Shown here: positions 51,561-64,000 of the stretch, piece after piece
Numbering within the stretch: the stretch's first letter is position 1
Layout: every line of letters starts with the position of its first letter
NCBI GenBank assembly: GCA_018902385.1
Contig: JABSSW010000005.1
Span: forward strand, 620,001-684,000
DNA from: Physcia stellaris
Taxonomy: Eukaryota; Ascomycota; Lecanoromycetes; Caliciales; Physciaceae
DNA length: 64,000 nucleotides
Direction of reading: 5' to 3'
Notes under the pieces: model-generated
What the model saw: the letters and a program-made list of their open reading frames with translations, nothing else
Database searches by the model: none
What the model was told of the DNA's origin: nothing
Made by a program: the position numbers and the translations under genes

Positions 51561-51777
51561 TGTGACGAGCGTACATCGAATTCAACATTTGACAAAATTA
51601 ACATCGAATTAACATCGTTATCTTATCACATCGAATGTTAGAATCGAAATTCGTCTTGACGCATTCAAGAAATCAAATTTTCTACATATGTCTTTGCAGA
51701 TTTCATGTATTTGCTTTTCACTTCGATATTCTCGTGTAATTATGTAGTAATATCATATTTTTGCATAGCATTTCACA
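51561..51777 (+). repeat. LTR of element F (5')
   Basis: 217 bp, equal in length to the 3' copy, with a limited number of mostly transition differences. Confidence 0.92.
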
Positions 51778-54700
51778 TTATATCGAAATCATTTTTTTCA
51801 TGTTCGTTTATGATACGCGAGCATTCAAATAAACAAAGTTTTCTGTTTCAAAACTCAAGAATTGATAGAGAAACATAATAGACTCGTATCGTTTGATCAT
51901 TCAAAGAGAACAACAAAACGTAACAGATTGATTGTGAATGCGAAAAAACGAAACATAATAAATTCGTTTGTCGATTCAATTGAATATTTTGACAGACGAA
52001 TTTCAGCGATAATCGATGTCACGAAAATAATTTTTTCGAACGTCGATTCAGATTCGTTTCATTATTAATTGACAAAGTTTTTTGTTTCAGAGATGATTCG
52101 ATTACATCATCAAACACATATCAAATCATTTCGAAAAAATGACATTCATACAAAAAAACATCAAAAAATTAATCAAAAATTTCATTTTCAATGATATTCA
52201 ATTTTTTATCATTTCGAACGACATTATACTCAATCGATTATTTAAGTTTTTTATATTTCGATTTTTTTTTTTTTTTCAATTCAATCATTTATTATTTTTT
52301 ATCATCATGATTTTTTCAATTCGTTTGAAAGAACGTCAACGATTCAACGAAATAAAAAAACTGAATATTTTCGATTTTAATCAAAAAATCGATGATTTTG
52401 AACGTTTTTTCGATATTTATATGATCACAACAGTGTTCGATTTTACAAAATCGAATTTCATCATGATTTTGACGTCAATTGACATATTCAGTTTTTCGAA
52501 ATTAAAAAAAACGATTTTTGAACAATTTGCACGATTTTGAAAAATTTTGAAATTTTTTCGAAAAAATAAAACAAAAACATCAATATCATTCGTGTTTGAA
52601 ACAATCGCGAAAAATACATAAAAACGAAAAATTTAAAACATTTTTTAAAATTCGATGAAATCAACGTTCAATTCGAAACAAATCGAATTGAAATTCATAA
52701 ATATCGTATTAAAATCAACAAGCGATTCGTCGCTAATCGTAAACAAAAAGAAAAGACAAAAAAAGAATTTTCGAATGATCAAATTGTCGACGTTTTCTCA
52801 AAAACTAACTATAACGAAAAAACTGATCTTTTCAAAACTCGCTCAAAGAACAAGAAATTAATCTCTAAGTACATCGATTTTTTTATTTTTTATGAACACA
52901 AGAATTCGAACATTTTCGATTACATTCGATATGATATTTGAAAAAATAAATGCGTAAATAAGTTGAAAATCAATGCGAATTGATATTTCATTAAACAACA
53001 ACAAATCATTGCAATCGTTCAATGATTAAAAAACAAAATCGTCGAACACGTTTACATTCGACGTAAAACTCAACGTCATTTCTTTTTCGATCACGAAAAA
53101 GTTTTCAAATTGTTCGATATCATTTACGTCGATACAAATCATGATCGCAATATTCGACGTCAATACGACGATTTCAAAATGAAATTTTCGAATGTATACA
53201 GCGAATTTTATTCAAAATTTTTATTATTGATTAATCAATTATTCAACAAATTTGATGACGACAAAATTCATGACTTGAAAAAAAAATTTATCGTTAAATT
53301 CAGATTGATTATGAATAATTTGAATAATTTCATTTCGTTTGATGTTTTTATCGAAAAATTCAAACAATCGATAATCGTCATCGACGTATTCAGAATGACG
53401 ACGATAATTTTTTCAAATTTTCGAATTATAAGCAAACATTTCGAATTCGTCGAAACGAAAAGTATTTTGCGAAATTGATCATCAATTACATCAGTTCAAT
53501 CGAGAAGAAGATTTACAAAACTGTCATAGCTCGTTTTTCTGTAAGAAAGAAATGTCGTCGTTGTGATAGTTTGAAACATTGATGAAAAAAATGCAAATCA
53601 AACAAGTCGTTATTCGAATGAATAGACGATTTGATTAAAAAAAAAATATTCAATCTTCAAAATATTGCAACGATTTTCGATTATGTTAACAATACATTCA
53701 TTGTTTTTTCATTTTTCGATAAATCGAAAAACTAATTATTTTTTCGAAAACGCGAAAAATTATCAAAATTTGTTCACGAAATTTTCAGCATAACATTTTT
53801 AACGAATTTTTTGTAAATTTTTAATTAAGAAAATAAATTGTTTTTTGACAATCGAAAAATCATGATTCATGATTTAATTGATATCGATGTTTTGAATATG
53901 TTTTCATTAATGAAAAAACTGCGCAAAAGTTTGTCATAAATTAAAATTAATTTCAATATTTTTATCGAGATTCAAAAAAATTTTAATTTCGAAAAACAAA
54001 ATCAAATTTATTATTCATCAAATATTGTTCAAAATGACGATACAAAATCATTCAAAACTTTTCGTTTCTTTGTTTATTATCAAATAAAACAACATTCGTT
54101 GATTTTAAATAAATCATGAATGAACAAACATGAAATGATTTTCAACATGATCAATGACGAATGTTATTTCACATCAAATCATTGTGATCATGACGAAACA
54201 TTTTTTTTATCGTTTCGATCGTCGATATTTCAAAAATTATTCAGTTCAAACAAGCAATCGAATAAAACATTTTATTTATCGTTTTTTGAGCGATTTTTCA
54301 CGTCGTTTTTTTTTGCGAACGTTCAAAAATATCAAATATTTCAAAAACGATCAATTTCGATTTCGTTTCGATCGATTTTTTTCGCTTTATCGTTGAAAAC
54401 TGAATCGAAAAAAAATCGTCGTTAAAAAATTTTTGAATCTCGATTTCAAATATGTCATCGAGAAAATAAACAAAAACTATTTTTCGAATAAATTTTTCAA
54501 AAAAAAGCAAAGAATGAAAACAATACGCGAAACACAAAAATCGAATTTGATCAACGTTTCGATCAAAAAATTCGATTTATTCAAAAATTTACGCGACGTT
54601 TTAGTCGAAAATTTAAAATTACGATTTTCGAACATGAAAACGACGAGCAAAATTTCGATTTTGACGCATCATTAAATGTCGTTTTTATTGACGCGATTGT

Positions 54701-57700
54701 TTTTCAATCGTTAGCGAAATCTAGAAAAAAAAAAAAAAATCAAAACATTTTTTTTGATCATGAAAAAGCTAAACGAAATTATCGACAACGTCAAAGAAAA
54801 TTTAGTCAAAATAAAAATTGATTTCGATTTGAATTTCAAAAAAATTTTTAAAATCATGAAGATCGTCGTCGAAAAATTGAAACGTAAAATTTTTGAGTTT
54901 TTTAAGCGATTCGAAAGCGTATTTAATTCGAAAAAAATCGACAAATTGTTTTCGCATCGATTTTACGATCACAAAATCGAATTGACGAAAAATTCGAATC
55001 AATTATCTCGAAATCGAGTTTATTTTTTATCGTTTAAAAAGCTCGAAACTTTTCAAAAATATTTACACGATAATTTTCAAAAAGAATTTATCAATTCAAA
55101 CAAAACGTTTTATGTTTCGTTCATTTTATTCGTCGTTAAATCGAACGAACAGTTTCGTTTGTGTGTCGATTATCGAAAACTGAACGTCATAATCAAACGT
55201 AATAGTTATTTTATTTCGTTGATCGAAAAATTTTCGCAAAAATTATCGATTGTAAATTTTTGTTCAAATTGAATATCATATTTGTTTTCAATAAATTTCG
55301 AATGAATTCACAAAGCGAAAATTTCATTATTTTCATATGTTCGTTAGACATCTACAAATATCATGTATTGTTTTTGAATTAATCAATGATTCGATCAGTT
55401 GACAATATTACATGAACGACTTGTTGTTCGAATACATCAATCATTTTTGTCAAATGTATTTGAATGATATTTTCATTTACAACAAAACTCGAAAACAACA
55501 CGAGCGACATTTCATTCAAATATTTCAAAAATTAAAAAGTCGATTTTCAAATCGATATCAAGAAATGCGAATTTTTTCAAACAAAAGTTTTTTTTTTCGA
55601 CGTCATATTATCAACAAAAAACTTGCGCATGAACTCAAAGAAAATGCAAAACATTGTCAATTGAATTCGTTTCATTTGCATCAAAAAAATGCAAACGTTT
55701 GTAGATTTTTGCAATTTTATCGACGTTTCATCAAAACATTTTCGAAATTCGTCAAATTTTTAATTCGAATGATCAAAAAAAAATTAATTTCGAGTGAATC
55801 GATTTGATCAATGAGACGTTCGAAATTTTGAAAAAACAAATGATCGAAATTTCAATTTTTCGACATTACGATCGCAATCGTAAAACGATTTTGAAAATCG
55901 ATTTTTCGAATTGATGTCTAGATGAATTTTTTTCAATACGACGACGACGAAATTTTTCATTCGATAATTTTTTCAACAAAAAAGATGATTTTTGTCGAAT
56001 GCAATTACGAAATATATGACAAAAAACTTTTTTAGTCATTATTCGATGTTTAAGCATTGAAGATTCGAATTCGAAAATATCGACGAATTCGTCGAAATTT
56101 ACATCGATCACAAAGATTTGAAAATCTTTATGACAAACAAGAAATTCATTTCTCGTCAAGTGCGTTGAATCGAGATTTTGACTGATTACAACATTAAAAT
56201 TCAATATCAATTCGACGTCAAAAATGTTAAAATTGATGTTTTGATTCGAATGTTTGAATTTCGTTCGGCGAAAAACGACGAGAAAAAACTCTATAAAAAG
56301 CAAATTTTTTTTTTTTTTTTCGATTACAGTTATGTTCAATAGACGCGATGAATGATTTGTACGAACGTGTCATGCAAATCAATCGCGAGAACGAAAATTG
56401 TATTAGTCATCGTCAAATTTTGATCGATGATCAAATCATCAACGAAAAAGTAAATTTGCGAGATTGTTTCGAATCGAGACGAGATTCTATTTAAAAACGA
56501 GAATTTCTGAATATCAAATCGACTAGATTTTATGATTGAAATAATTCGTGACGTTCACGATCAATTTTTCTGTGCACATTCGAGCATGAATCGTACTGAA
56601 AAACTCATTAAACGTTATTACTATTGATTTAGTATGAAACTACTCATCAAGCGCTATATTCGTAATTGTCACAAATGTCAGCGATCGAAATTTTCACACG
56701 ATAATCGTCACGAACTACTAATTTCATTGTCGATTTCTAATCAACGATGAATTGATATATCGATGAATTTCATAATCGAACTGTCTGATTTCAGAAACAA
56801 CAATGTCATTTGTATTATCATCGATCGTTTGATCAAAAAACGTCATTACGTTTTTGCGTAGTCGATGACGATAATTTGACAATTCAAATTTGTGTCAAAA
56901 TATTGATACATTACGTATTTCGTACTCATGAATTATTCTTTTTCATTATTTCAGATCGAAATGATCAGTTCGTAAGTCGAATTTGAAAAATTTTTGTAAA
57001 CGACTAGAAATCAAATGTAAATTGTTCATTGCTTTTCAATTTGAAATTGATGATCAAATCGAACGAATCAATCAGAATATCGAGATTCGATTACGTTTGT
57101 ATTGCAATTATCGTCAGAACGATTGATTGAATTGAATAAACATCATGAAATTCGTTGACAACAACGATGTTTCAGCAATCATCGAATTCACTTCATTTTT
57201 CATCAATAAAAATATCATTTTCGAATGATTTTCGAATCAAATTTAGATGATTACGACATCACAAAAAAAAACGTTTGTTGACTAAACAGAGCGAATTCAT
57301 TGTCGAAAAAATAAATCGTATCATCGAATACGTCAAAGTCAATGCTGTCAATGCAAAACAAAAAATGATTGTTCGAGTCAACAAATCTCGATTGTTTATA
57401 AATTTTGATATAAAAAACTATCTTTGATTAAATCGTCGTCATATAAAAACGACTCGTTCATCAGACAAGCTCGATGACAAAAAATTGAATTCATACAAAA
57501 TAATCAAGAAAAGAAATCTCGTTTATGAATTGAAATTGCTCGACGACATGCACATTCATTCAATTTTTCATTTTTGATTGTTGAAAAAAAATTCTAAAAA
57601 CTCGTTGAAAAAACAACATAACGATTTTTCAAAATCAATTATTGCAAATGAAATGTCTGAATGAAAACTCGATGATATATTGAAATTTCGATATCATTAT

Positions 57701-58795
57701 CATCGATTACAGTATCGTTGCAATTGATTCGAATAAAAATTTCACGATCGTATTTGATATTATGTCGACGACGACGAATTTCAAAATGTTCAAAACATCG
57801 TAAATGTTTTTCACGATGTTAACTCAAAAACAGCAAAATTTGCTTTTGCGAAATGACTAAATCATGAATTTTATTGTTTATGATCGATCAAAAGATTGTC
57901 ATCGAATTCGTTACAACTCACTTTCACATTGATTTCAATAATTTTTTTTTTGTCATTCGTTTCGTTATCATTTCGCGTTGTTTACAGTCAGAATTTACGT
58001 CGCGTGAAAAATTGAATCGTGTCAAAAACATTTTCAGAAATTGTCGTCAAATTTTATTGAACAATAAAGTAGTAATGTAAAATGCTATGCAATGAAATGA
58101 GTAAACGCAAATTGTCAGAAAAATTCGAACATTTACGAGTTCGTCAACAAAATTCTCAATTGCTTATTAATGACACGCGAAGTTATCTGTAAGATTCGTT
58201 CAAAATACTTGTTTTTCAAGAAATTTAATACATGCATATTTCGCTGAATGCAATGTACGAATCAAACGTCGTATATGCGATAACATCAACGCGTTAATCG
58301 TGATGATAAAAATTCTATCGACATGATCAAATTGCTCGTCTCGTGATATCAATTTGATGTTGCAAAAATTTTCAAAATTGTTGACGCGCTCAATTGTTTG
58401 TTTACTAATGTTCGTCGAAATTACTTTTGATGAATTGTATGAATTGATCATTTTTCACGACATTCATTACATTCACGCTTTGTCGCATGCAATGTACACA
58501 TCAATTTTCGCATACGTCGAAATGTCAAGATTTTCAGCATTGTTACGATGATTTTATTAACATGATCAGATTGCTCATTTCATCGTAAATCGATCTGATG
58601 TTTTCACGATTCTTGACGAATCGATTTCGCGAACGAAATCGATTTCACAACATTTCGAATCTATTTGTTCATTTCATCAATTATTCAATTCAACGTCACT
58701 CAACAACGCATCTAGATCGCGCAGAACGTTCATCGTTGAAAACAGAAAAATTCAGTTGATCGTTTCGAGACGAAACTGAAAAAAACGAGAAATAA

Positions 58796-59012
58796 TGTAA
58801 CGAACGTATATCGAATTCAACATCTGACAGAATTAACATCGAATTAACATCGTTATTTTATCACATCGAATGTTAGAATCGAGATTCGTTTTGACACATT
58901 CAAGAAATCAAATCTTCTACATATGTTTTTGCAGATTTCATGTATTTGCTTTTCATTTCGATATTTTCGTGTAGTTATGTAGTAATATCATATCTCTGCA
59001 TAGCATTTCACA
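58796..59012 (+). repeat. LTR of element F (3')
   Basis: 217 bp, ending TTTCACA before AATCA. Confidence 0.92.
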
Positions 59013-60743
59013 AATCAGACGAAATCATCAACAGTGAATCATTTTATCGCGTTGATCAAAATCAGTTCGTCACAAACAATGAAAATCGTTTTTTTCGTCA
59101 TTTAAATTTACGAGTTCACTTTCGACAACGTTCAAAATCGATGTCAGCGATTCTGATTTTACGAATCAGCACTTTTCGATTCGATTTTTAATTTATCATG
59201 TCGACAAGTTTACAAAACATCGTCGTTTGTGCATATCGAAAAGTTGCATCAAAAACATTCTTGACGTTGATCATATCAACAGTGATCACTCGAAATTTGT
59301 CAAATGTTTCGAAAAAATGTTTGTTAATTGATATATACGTGATTTGAGCAAACATTTACGAATTTATTTACATCATTGTTCGAAATGTTTCGTTTATCAA
59401 ACACGTCGTCATCAATTTTACGATTCATTACAATTTATCGAAAAATCATCAATACTTTTTTATATCATTATCATTCATTTCATTTTCGCATTGTTTATAG
59501 TCATTGAAATCGAATATGATTTCGTCATGTCGATGATTTGTAAATTTAGCAAACGCGTCATTTTCGTAATCGAAAAAAGCATTTGATCAACGTTTCAATA
59601 AAAAATAACTTTTTTGATCGATTGAACGTGACAAATTGAAATACGTTTAACGTCATTTTGTTCGATAGAAATCGCAAATTTCTGTCTGAATTGTGAATTA
59701 CAATCTTCAAATATTTTGACGTTAGATTGCTGTATTCTATCGTCTATCACGCACAAATTGATAATCAAAATGAAATTATCAATCAAATTGTCGAAATAAT
59801 TTTACGCTATTTTATTGTCACACTCGACAATTTTGACAAATGATCGTTCACACTATCACGTTTACAAGTCGAATTAAACAACGTTTCGTCAATTACAATC
59901 GATAAATCGATCAACGACATTATTTACGACTTTACATTTGATCAATCATTAAATTTTATCAGTTTGAACGCGTCAATTATCAATCAACATATCGTCAAGA
60001 CAGAAGCAATCGACGTCATTTTCTTCGTCATAATGTTTCAAAAGCGACATTACGATCGTCGACATCAATCGACATTTTTGCTGTCGACGAATGAGCGTTA
60101 CTTCAATTGAACAAAAAATATAGCATTTCAATTATCGTTAACATTATCAAAAATATGATTTACAATATGTCGATTTTTTCAAAATGCTAAAACGTATTGA
60201 TCGATTCGCTTATAAGTTTGAAATATTTGATCATTGACGTTTGCATTCGATTTTCATTATAATTCAATTAAAATTTTGTTCGATTTTTGACAACGATTTT
60301 TATCATCGCTTTCGATCGAATCAATTCGATTTTGTCTTTGTAAAAAATGACATCGAAACGTACAAGTTTTTCGAACTTGACAAGTTATTCAACAAACGTG
60401 TCATCAAAAAAACAGAAACGTAACGACACAATATTTAGCACGCTGAAAAATTATGATTTTCAATTCGACAGATGAATTAATATCAAAAATTTGAACAATG
60501 TCAAGAATTTGATCGATCAATATGAAATTACAATTGAAATTACGATGTCAAACAGAAAACAACGACGAAATAATTCGACTACAATTCAATCAACATCGAC
60601 GTTGATTACAATTCAATCAATATCGACATCGATTTCGAATTCATTTGACAAACGTCGTTTTGACAGATTTCGTAAAATACAAACAATGATGTGAAAAGAT
60701 GAAACAACGAAAACGTTGTTAAATTTGTTTGTTCGAAAAAGAT

Positions 60744-60932
60744 TGTCACGATATGTGATTTGATTGATTTGATTGATGTTTGAAAATTTTTGTCATTTGT
60801 TTGCTTGTTGTTGACATTTGTTTGTCTGTTGATCGACTAACTTTTTTTGTATTTAATTAACGTGACTTTTTATATATCGTGTTTTTGCACAAAATCAATG
60901 ACATTCTTTTATCATTTCAATAACTCGTTACA
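60744..60932 (+). repeat. LTR of element E (3')
   Basis: 189 bp, TGTCACGATATGTG...CGTTACA, followed by GTGTT. Confidence 0.92.
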
Positions 60933-62584
60933 GTGTTAATAAAAAAATTGTTTTCGATATCGAAATTATTCATTTTTATAAACGTTTCGTCGATATTTTG
61001 CAAATTTTATTTTTTCGTCAACGATTTCGAAATGCAATTTATGTTAACGACAAAATTTATAAAATTCATTTGCGATTATTATTTTTCAAAAATATTGACG
61101 TTGACGCGAATAAATATATTATTTAATTAAATTTTATATGAATTCGTTACGACAACGACGATTATCGCAACAAATTTTTTCAATTTTTCGAATCATTTTT
61201 GATTTCGATAAATTTTAAAAACGTTTTGATTTTGTTTTTACAAATCGCATTGATTTCGACGATTGTTTTTTTTTTGAATGAAAACAATATTTTTTTTTGT
61301 GTTTTTGTTCATCGCAATTGTAACAATTTCGATTTTTTTTCGTCGACGCGTCGATATCGTTTTTTTTAATTTTGTCAAATTGATTTTTCGTTTTATCAAA
61401 TTGCGTCAAAAAAATTTTTTGAACGATTTTTTATTTTTTTGACGTTCACGATTATCGAACGACGAAATTTGCGAAAATCGAAAACGTTTTGAAAATTTTT
61501 GATAAAATGACGATCGTTTCGTATTGACAATTTTAATCAAAATTTTTTGACGAATCGTCGACGAAATTGCGTCGAATATAATGATTTTTCGTAAAATGTC
61601 GTTCAAATCGTAAAAAAATTTGTTTTGTTTAATATTTTCGATGACATTTAATTTTGTTTTTAACGATTCGAAATGCGTTGCGAATTCATTTATCGTTTTT
61701 TTGTTTGACATTATTGTATTTTTGATTCACGTCAAAACGACGAATTTCAAAAAATTCGACATCGTTATGAAAAAATTTCGAAAAATACGTTCAAATCATC
61801 ATCAATTTTTTTCGATATTGATTGATTTTTTGATACGATTTTCACAATTCGATTGACGTTAAATCAAAAAATTGTTGCGTTCAAATTATTTTGATACGAA
61901 ATTTGAAAAAATAATTAAAATTTGTTTCGAAAATTCACGCGACGTTGCGAATTCACGATTGATATTTTTTAATGTTTTTGACGAAATAAATCGATAAATT
62001 TTTGAATTTGAATTCGATAATTCGTCGAAAACGCGAACGTTTAAAAACGAATTTATTGTGAAATTTTTCGTTGTCGTCATTGTTATCGTCGTTTTCGTTA
62101 TTGAAAAACGTTTGTAAACGTTTTCGTTTTTTTAACAACGCGAATTGAATTAATTTCGTTTTTTCGAAATGACGTTGTATCGAAACGTTTGATTTTTTTC
62201 AAAAACAATTTATATTCACGTTTGTTTTTCGTTTTTTTTTTCAATTATCGTTTGAATTGTTCGCAATTGTGCGTAATCGATTTAATTATCGAATTCGAAA
62301 TCGTTGACGTTTGTTAAAACGACGATAATACGTCGAAACGACACGCGAAAAACAATAACAATACGTTCGTCGTTTGATTGATTTTCATAAATTAAAATCA
62401 ATTCGTTTCGTTAATCGATTTCAAATTAAAACGATTTCACGATCGTGTTATCGAATGATAATTGTTAAAACGAAATAACGATATTATTTCGAATTACGAA
62501 CGCAATAACAACAAATGTTTTCGAAATTTTAAATGATGTCATTTAATCGAACAATCATTCACGAAAATTGAATTGATTTAAAAT

Positions 62585-62798
62585 TGTAAAAAAATATGCG
62601 ATTGAATGATAAAATAATTACAAACAAACGCAATGTTTACAAAACGATAATGAATTATCGTAATAACATTATGAATAATGACAAAATTGAATCGTGAAAA
62701 CGAAAAAAATTGAAAATTTTCGAAATGTTATATTTTATCGATCAAAACGTTAAATTCGATCAAATTAACGTATTTGACGATCTTGACATAATATAACA
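62585..62798 (-). repeat. Right terminal repeat of element D (5' LTR)
   Basis: About 214 bp, TGTAAAAAAATATGCG...ATATAACA. It matches the two ends of 40007-40651 and abuts the resumed element B/C at 62799. Confidence 0.78.
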
Positions 62799-64000
62799 AT
62801 TAACGTAATCAAAAAAATTAATTTTCAAAATGATTTGTTTGATTCGATCGTAACGTTATAATATCAAAATTTTCGTTATCGTTTTTTTGAAAAAATTGAA
62901 AAAATTTTCGATTTCAATAATTCATTCGAAATTCACGAATTTTTGATTATTCGAATGAAAATTCGAATTTTCTTCAAAAAATTATAAATAAATCGTTTGT
63001 AAAAATTGACGAAATTTATAAAAATTTGTATTTTTTTAAATTTGTAAAACGTTTTCAATTAACAATAATTTTTTTTTTTTTTCGAATTTATACGAAAAGC
63101 ATTTATCGATATTATAACGTTCAAAAATGTCATTTTTTTTAAAAATTTGCATTTTTCAATATTCATTTACAAATCGATTTTTTTAAATTTTTTCAACATT
63201 TTACGAACGTGAACGATATGTTTTTTTTTTAAATTTGTTATAAATGAAAATATAATTCAAATAAATTTAACAAAAATCGTTTAAAAAATTAAACAACAAA
63301 TCGTTTACATAATATTGTCAATTCGCGAATTCGTTGATCAATTCGAAAAATATTATTCGATATTTGTACGATTTCATGAAAATAACAAACGTAATAAATT
63401 TTTCATTTTTTTTATTCATTCGAAATTTGTTGAAAATCGATATAATATTCAATTTAATCAACAATTTGTAATTTTGCATTTTAATTTAAAAAAATTCGAT
63501 TAAAAAAAATATCGATTACGTTTCGTAATGTGATTAAATCGTCGAAAATTTGCACATAAATATAATTGATTGTTTGATTTAATCGCAAATAAAACAAACA
63601 AAATATATGTAATTTGATTGAATATAATAAAAAATTTTGAAAATTATTTTTCAAATATTTTTTGAAATTTTGAAATTTGAATTCGAACAAAAAATAAATT
63701 CGATTTCGAAATAATATATTGTTATTGTTTAAAAATTCGATTTTGTAATCGTAAATTCGATATAACGACAATTCAATTGTTTTTTGAAAATTGAATATTT
63801 TTGACAAATGTTTAAAAGATTTCGATATTTTTTTCATTATATGTTCAAAAATCGATTTGATTTGTTCGTGTTTCAAAAAATTTTTGATTATGACAACAAT
63901 TTTCAACGATTCAAAATTTGTTCGCAATGTTTTGAACGCGAAATCGATTTGATTGATCGTAATGAAAAAACATTGCATTTTTTGTTTTCGATTTTTGAAA

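Larger units (their letters stand above)
51561..59012 (+). mobile_element. Element F: Ty3/Gypsy LTR retrotransposon fossil inserted in E
   Basis: 7452 bp with 217-bp LTRs (51561-51777 and 58796-59012) running TGTRACGARCG...TTTCACA, and an exact duplication AATCA (51556-51560 and 59013-59017). Plus-strand parts are Gag/capsid-like regions (52139-52540 and 53110-53478), reverse transcriptase (54754-55807; CVDYRKLN and YLNDI), RNase H, integrase (about 56570-57000; H2C2 with CHKCQ) and a terminal EKLNRVKNIF motif near 58000. It resembles A and H. It is the innermost and so the latest insertion of the nest. It is moderately mutated, with many breaks. Confidence 0.92.
46367..60932 (+). mobile_element. 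Element E: Ty3/Gypsy chromovirus fossil inserted in D and interrupted by F
   Basis: LTRs at 46367-46547 and 60744-60932 run TGTCA...TTACA, with the exact duplication GTGTT (46362-46366 and 60933-60937). The own length is about 7.1 kb without F. Plus-strand parts are a Gln/Asn-rich Gag region (47974-48369), a C2HC finger region (48450-48806; CRRC and LHKH), protease (48828-49241, KMLIDTN), reverse transcriptase (50198-50539, RVYVDDVVI), RNase H (50683-51376, NFDASK and DALSRL), then F, then integrase (59344-59586, HHCSKCFVYQTRRH) and a chromodomain (60241-60423, FELDKLFNKR). It is less mutated than A, B/C, D, H and I, so probably younger. It is still broken at many points. Confidence 0.92.
40007..62798 (-). 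mobile_element. Element D: Ty3/Gypsy fossil inserted in B/C and itself interrupted by E
   Basis: Terminal repeats share TAAAAAAATATGC near the start and end in TAACA (left 40007-40651, right 62585-62798). Minus-strand remnants are Gag (about 61406-62138), a zinc knuckle CYNCDEQKHKKKYC (about 61290-61335), protease region (45925-46227), reverse transcriptase (45647-45889, CVNYKNLNAIT), RNase H (44346-44747) and integrase region (about 42800-44300). Element E interrupts it between the zinc knuckle and the protease. Without E it is about 8.2 kb. It has many breaks. No clear target duplication was found, so the outer ends are approximate to about 10 bp. Confidence 0.78.
37331..64000 (-). mobile_element. 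Element B/C: Ty3/Gypsy fossil of the element A family, split by a 22.8-kb insertion
   Basis: Two separated parts (37331-about 40000 and about 62799-64000) align in order with element A. The first part matches A from its left LTR to about 10330. The second resumes at about 10335 of A and runs to the window edge at a point matching A near 11540. The left LTR is 37331-37567. Everything between the parts is element D and its own passengers. It is minus strand, heavily mutated with many breaks, and more depleted in CpA than element A. The right end lies beyond the window. Confidence 0.85.

Noticed and set aside
6906-64000. Mitochondrial DNA insertion as the cause of the AT richness
   Set aside because: CpG is abundant, Ty3 domains and LTRs with target duplications are present, and no mitochondrial gene was seen.
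6906-64000. Host genes among the many AT-rich frames
   Set aside because: Frames persist because of the skewed composition. Where recognisable they are retroelement parts, and they lack Gly, Pro and Trp.
6906-64000. CRISPR-like or centromeric satellite arrays
   Set aside because: No regular spacing or tandem unit. Recurrent TTCGAA-type words follow from the dinucleotide bias.

Overview
The window looks like nuclear DNA of a filamentous ascomycete (Pezizomycotina). The evidence is an adenylation-thiolation-reductase (NRPS-like) gene, a P450 gene with introns of 62-73 nt, an NmrA-like gene, nested Ty3/Gypsy LTR elements, and a two-phase base composition. Gene-bearing islands of ordinary GC content alternate with very AT-rich blocks that are almost wholly mutated retroelement fossils.

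Layout. 1-6905 is a host island. Three co-oriented minus-strand genes can be read: a four-exon P450 (4182-5870), an A-T-R NRPS-like enzyme (525-3692), and the probable first exons of another gene running off the left edge (1-234). This looks like part of a small secondary-metabolite locus. 6906-15310 is AT-rich and holds a complete-length Ty3/Gypsy fossil (element A, 7771-14414, target duplication ATGTG). 15311-19356 is a second host island with an orphan two-exon gene (16398-17665, in-frame TAA or an alternative long intron) and an NmrA-like gene (17953-19079) that appears frameshifted. 19357-64000 is a large heterochromatin-like block. It contains a chromovirus fossil (element I, 19662-29150, ATACA duplication), a Ty3 fossil on the plus strand (element H, about 30076-36750), and a four-deep nest: B/C (37331 to beyond 64000) holds D (about 40007-62798), D holds E (46367-60932, GTGTT duplication), and E holds F (51561-59012, AATCA duplication).

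Two observations stand out. First, in the AT-rich blocks C is found almost only before A or G, and G almost only after T or C; CC, CT, AG and GG are nearly absent. That implies C-to-T mutation at CpC/CpT, not the CpA preference of classical RIP, with a later partial CpA layer in some copies. Second, inside element I sits a 2.09-kb LTR-bounded element (J, 25774-27863, duplication GAACA) of normal base composition. It has no visible reverse transcriptase, and its minus-strand reading frames carry a zinc motif with exact BIR spacing plus a C2H2 finger like the one in the Gag region of element E.

All element ends, introns and domain calls were read by eye. No alignment or database search was run, so family names rest on recognised motifs.
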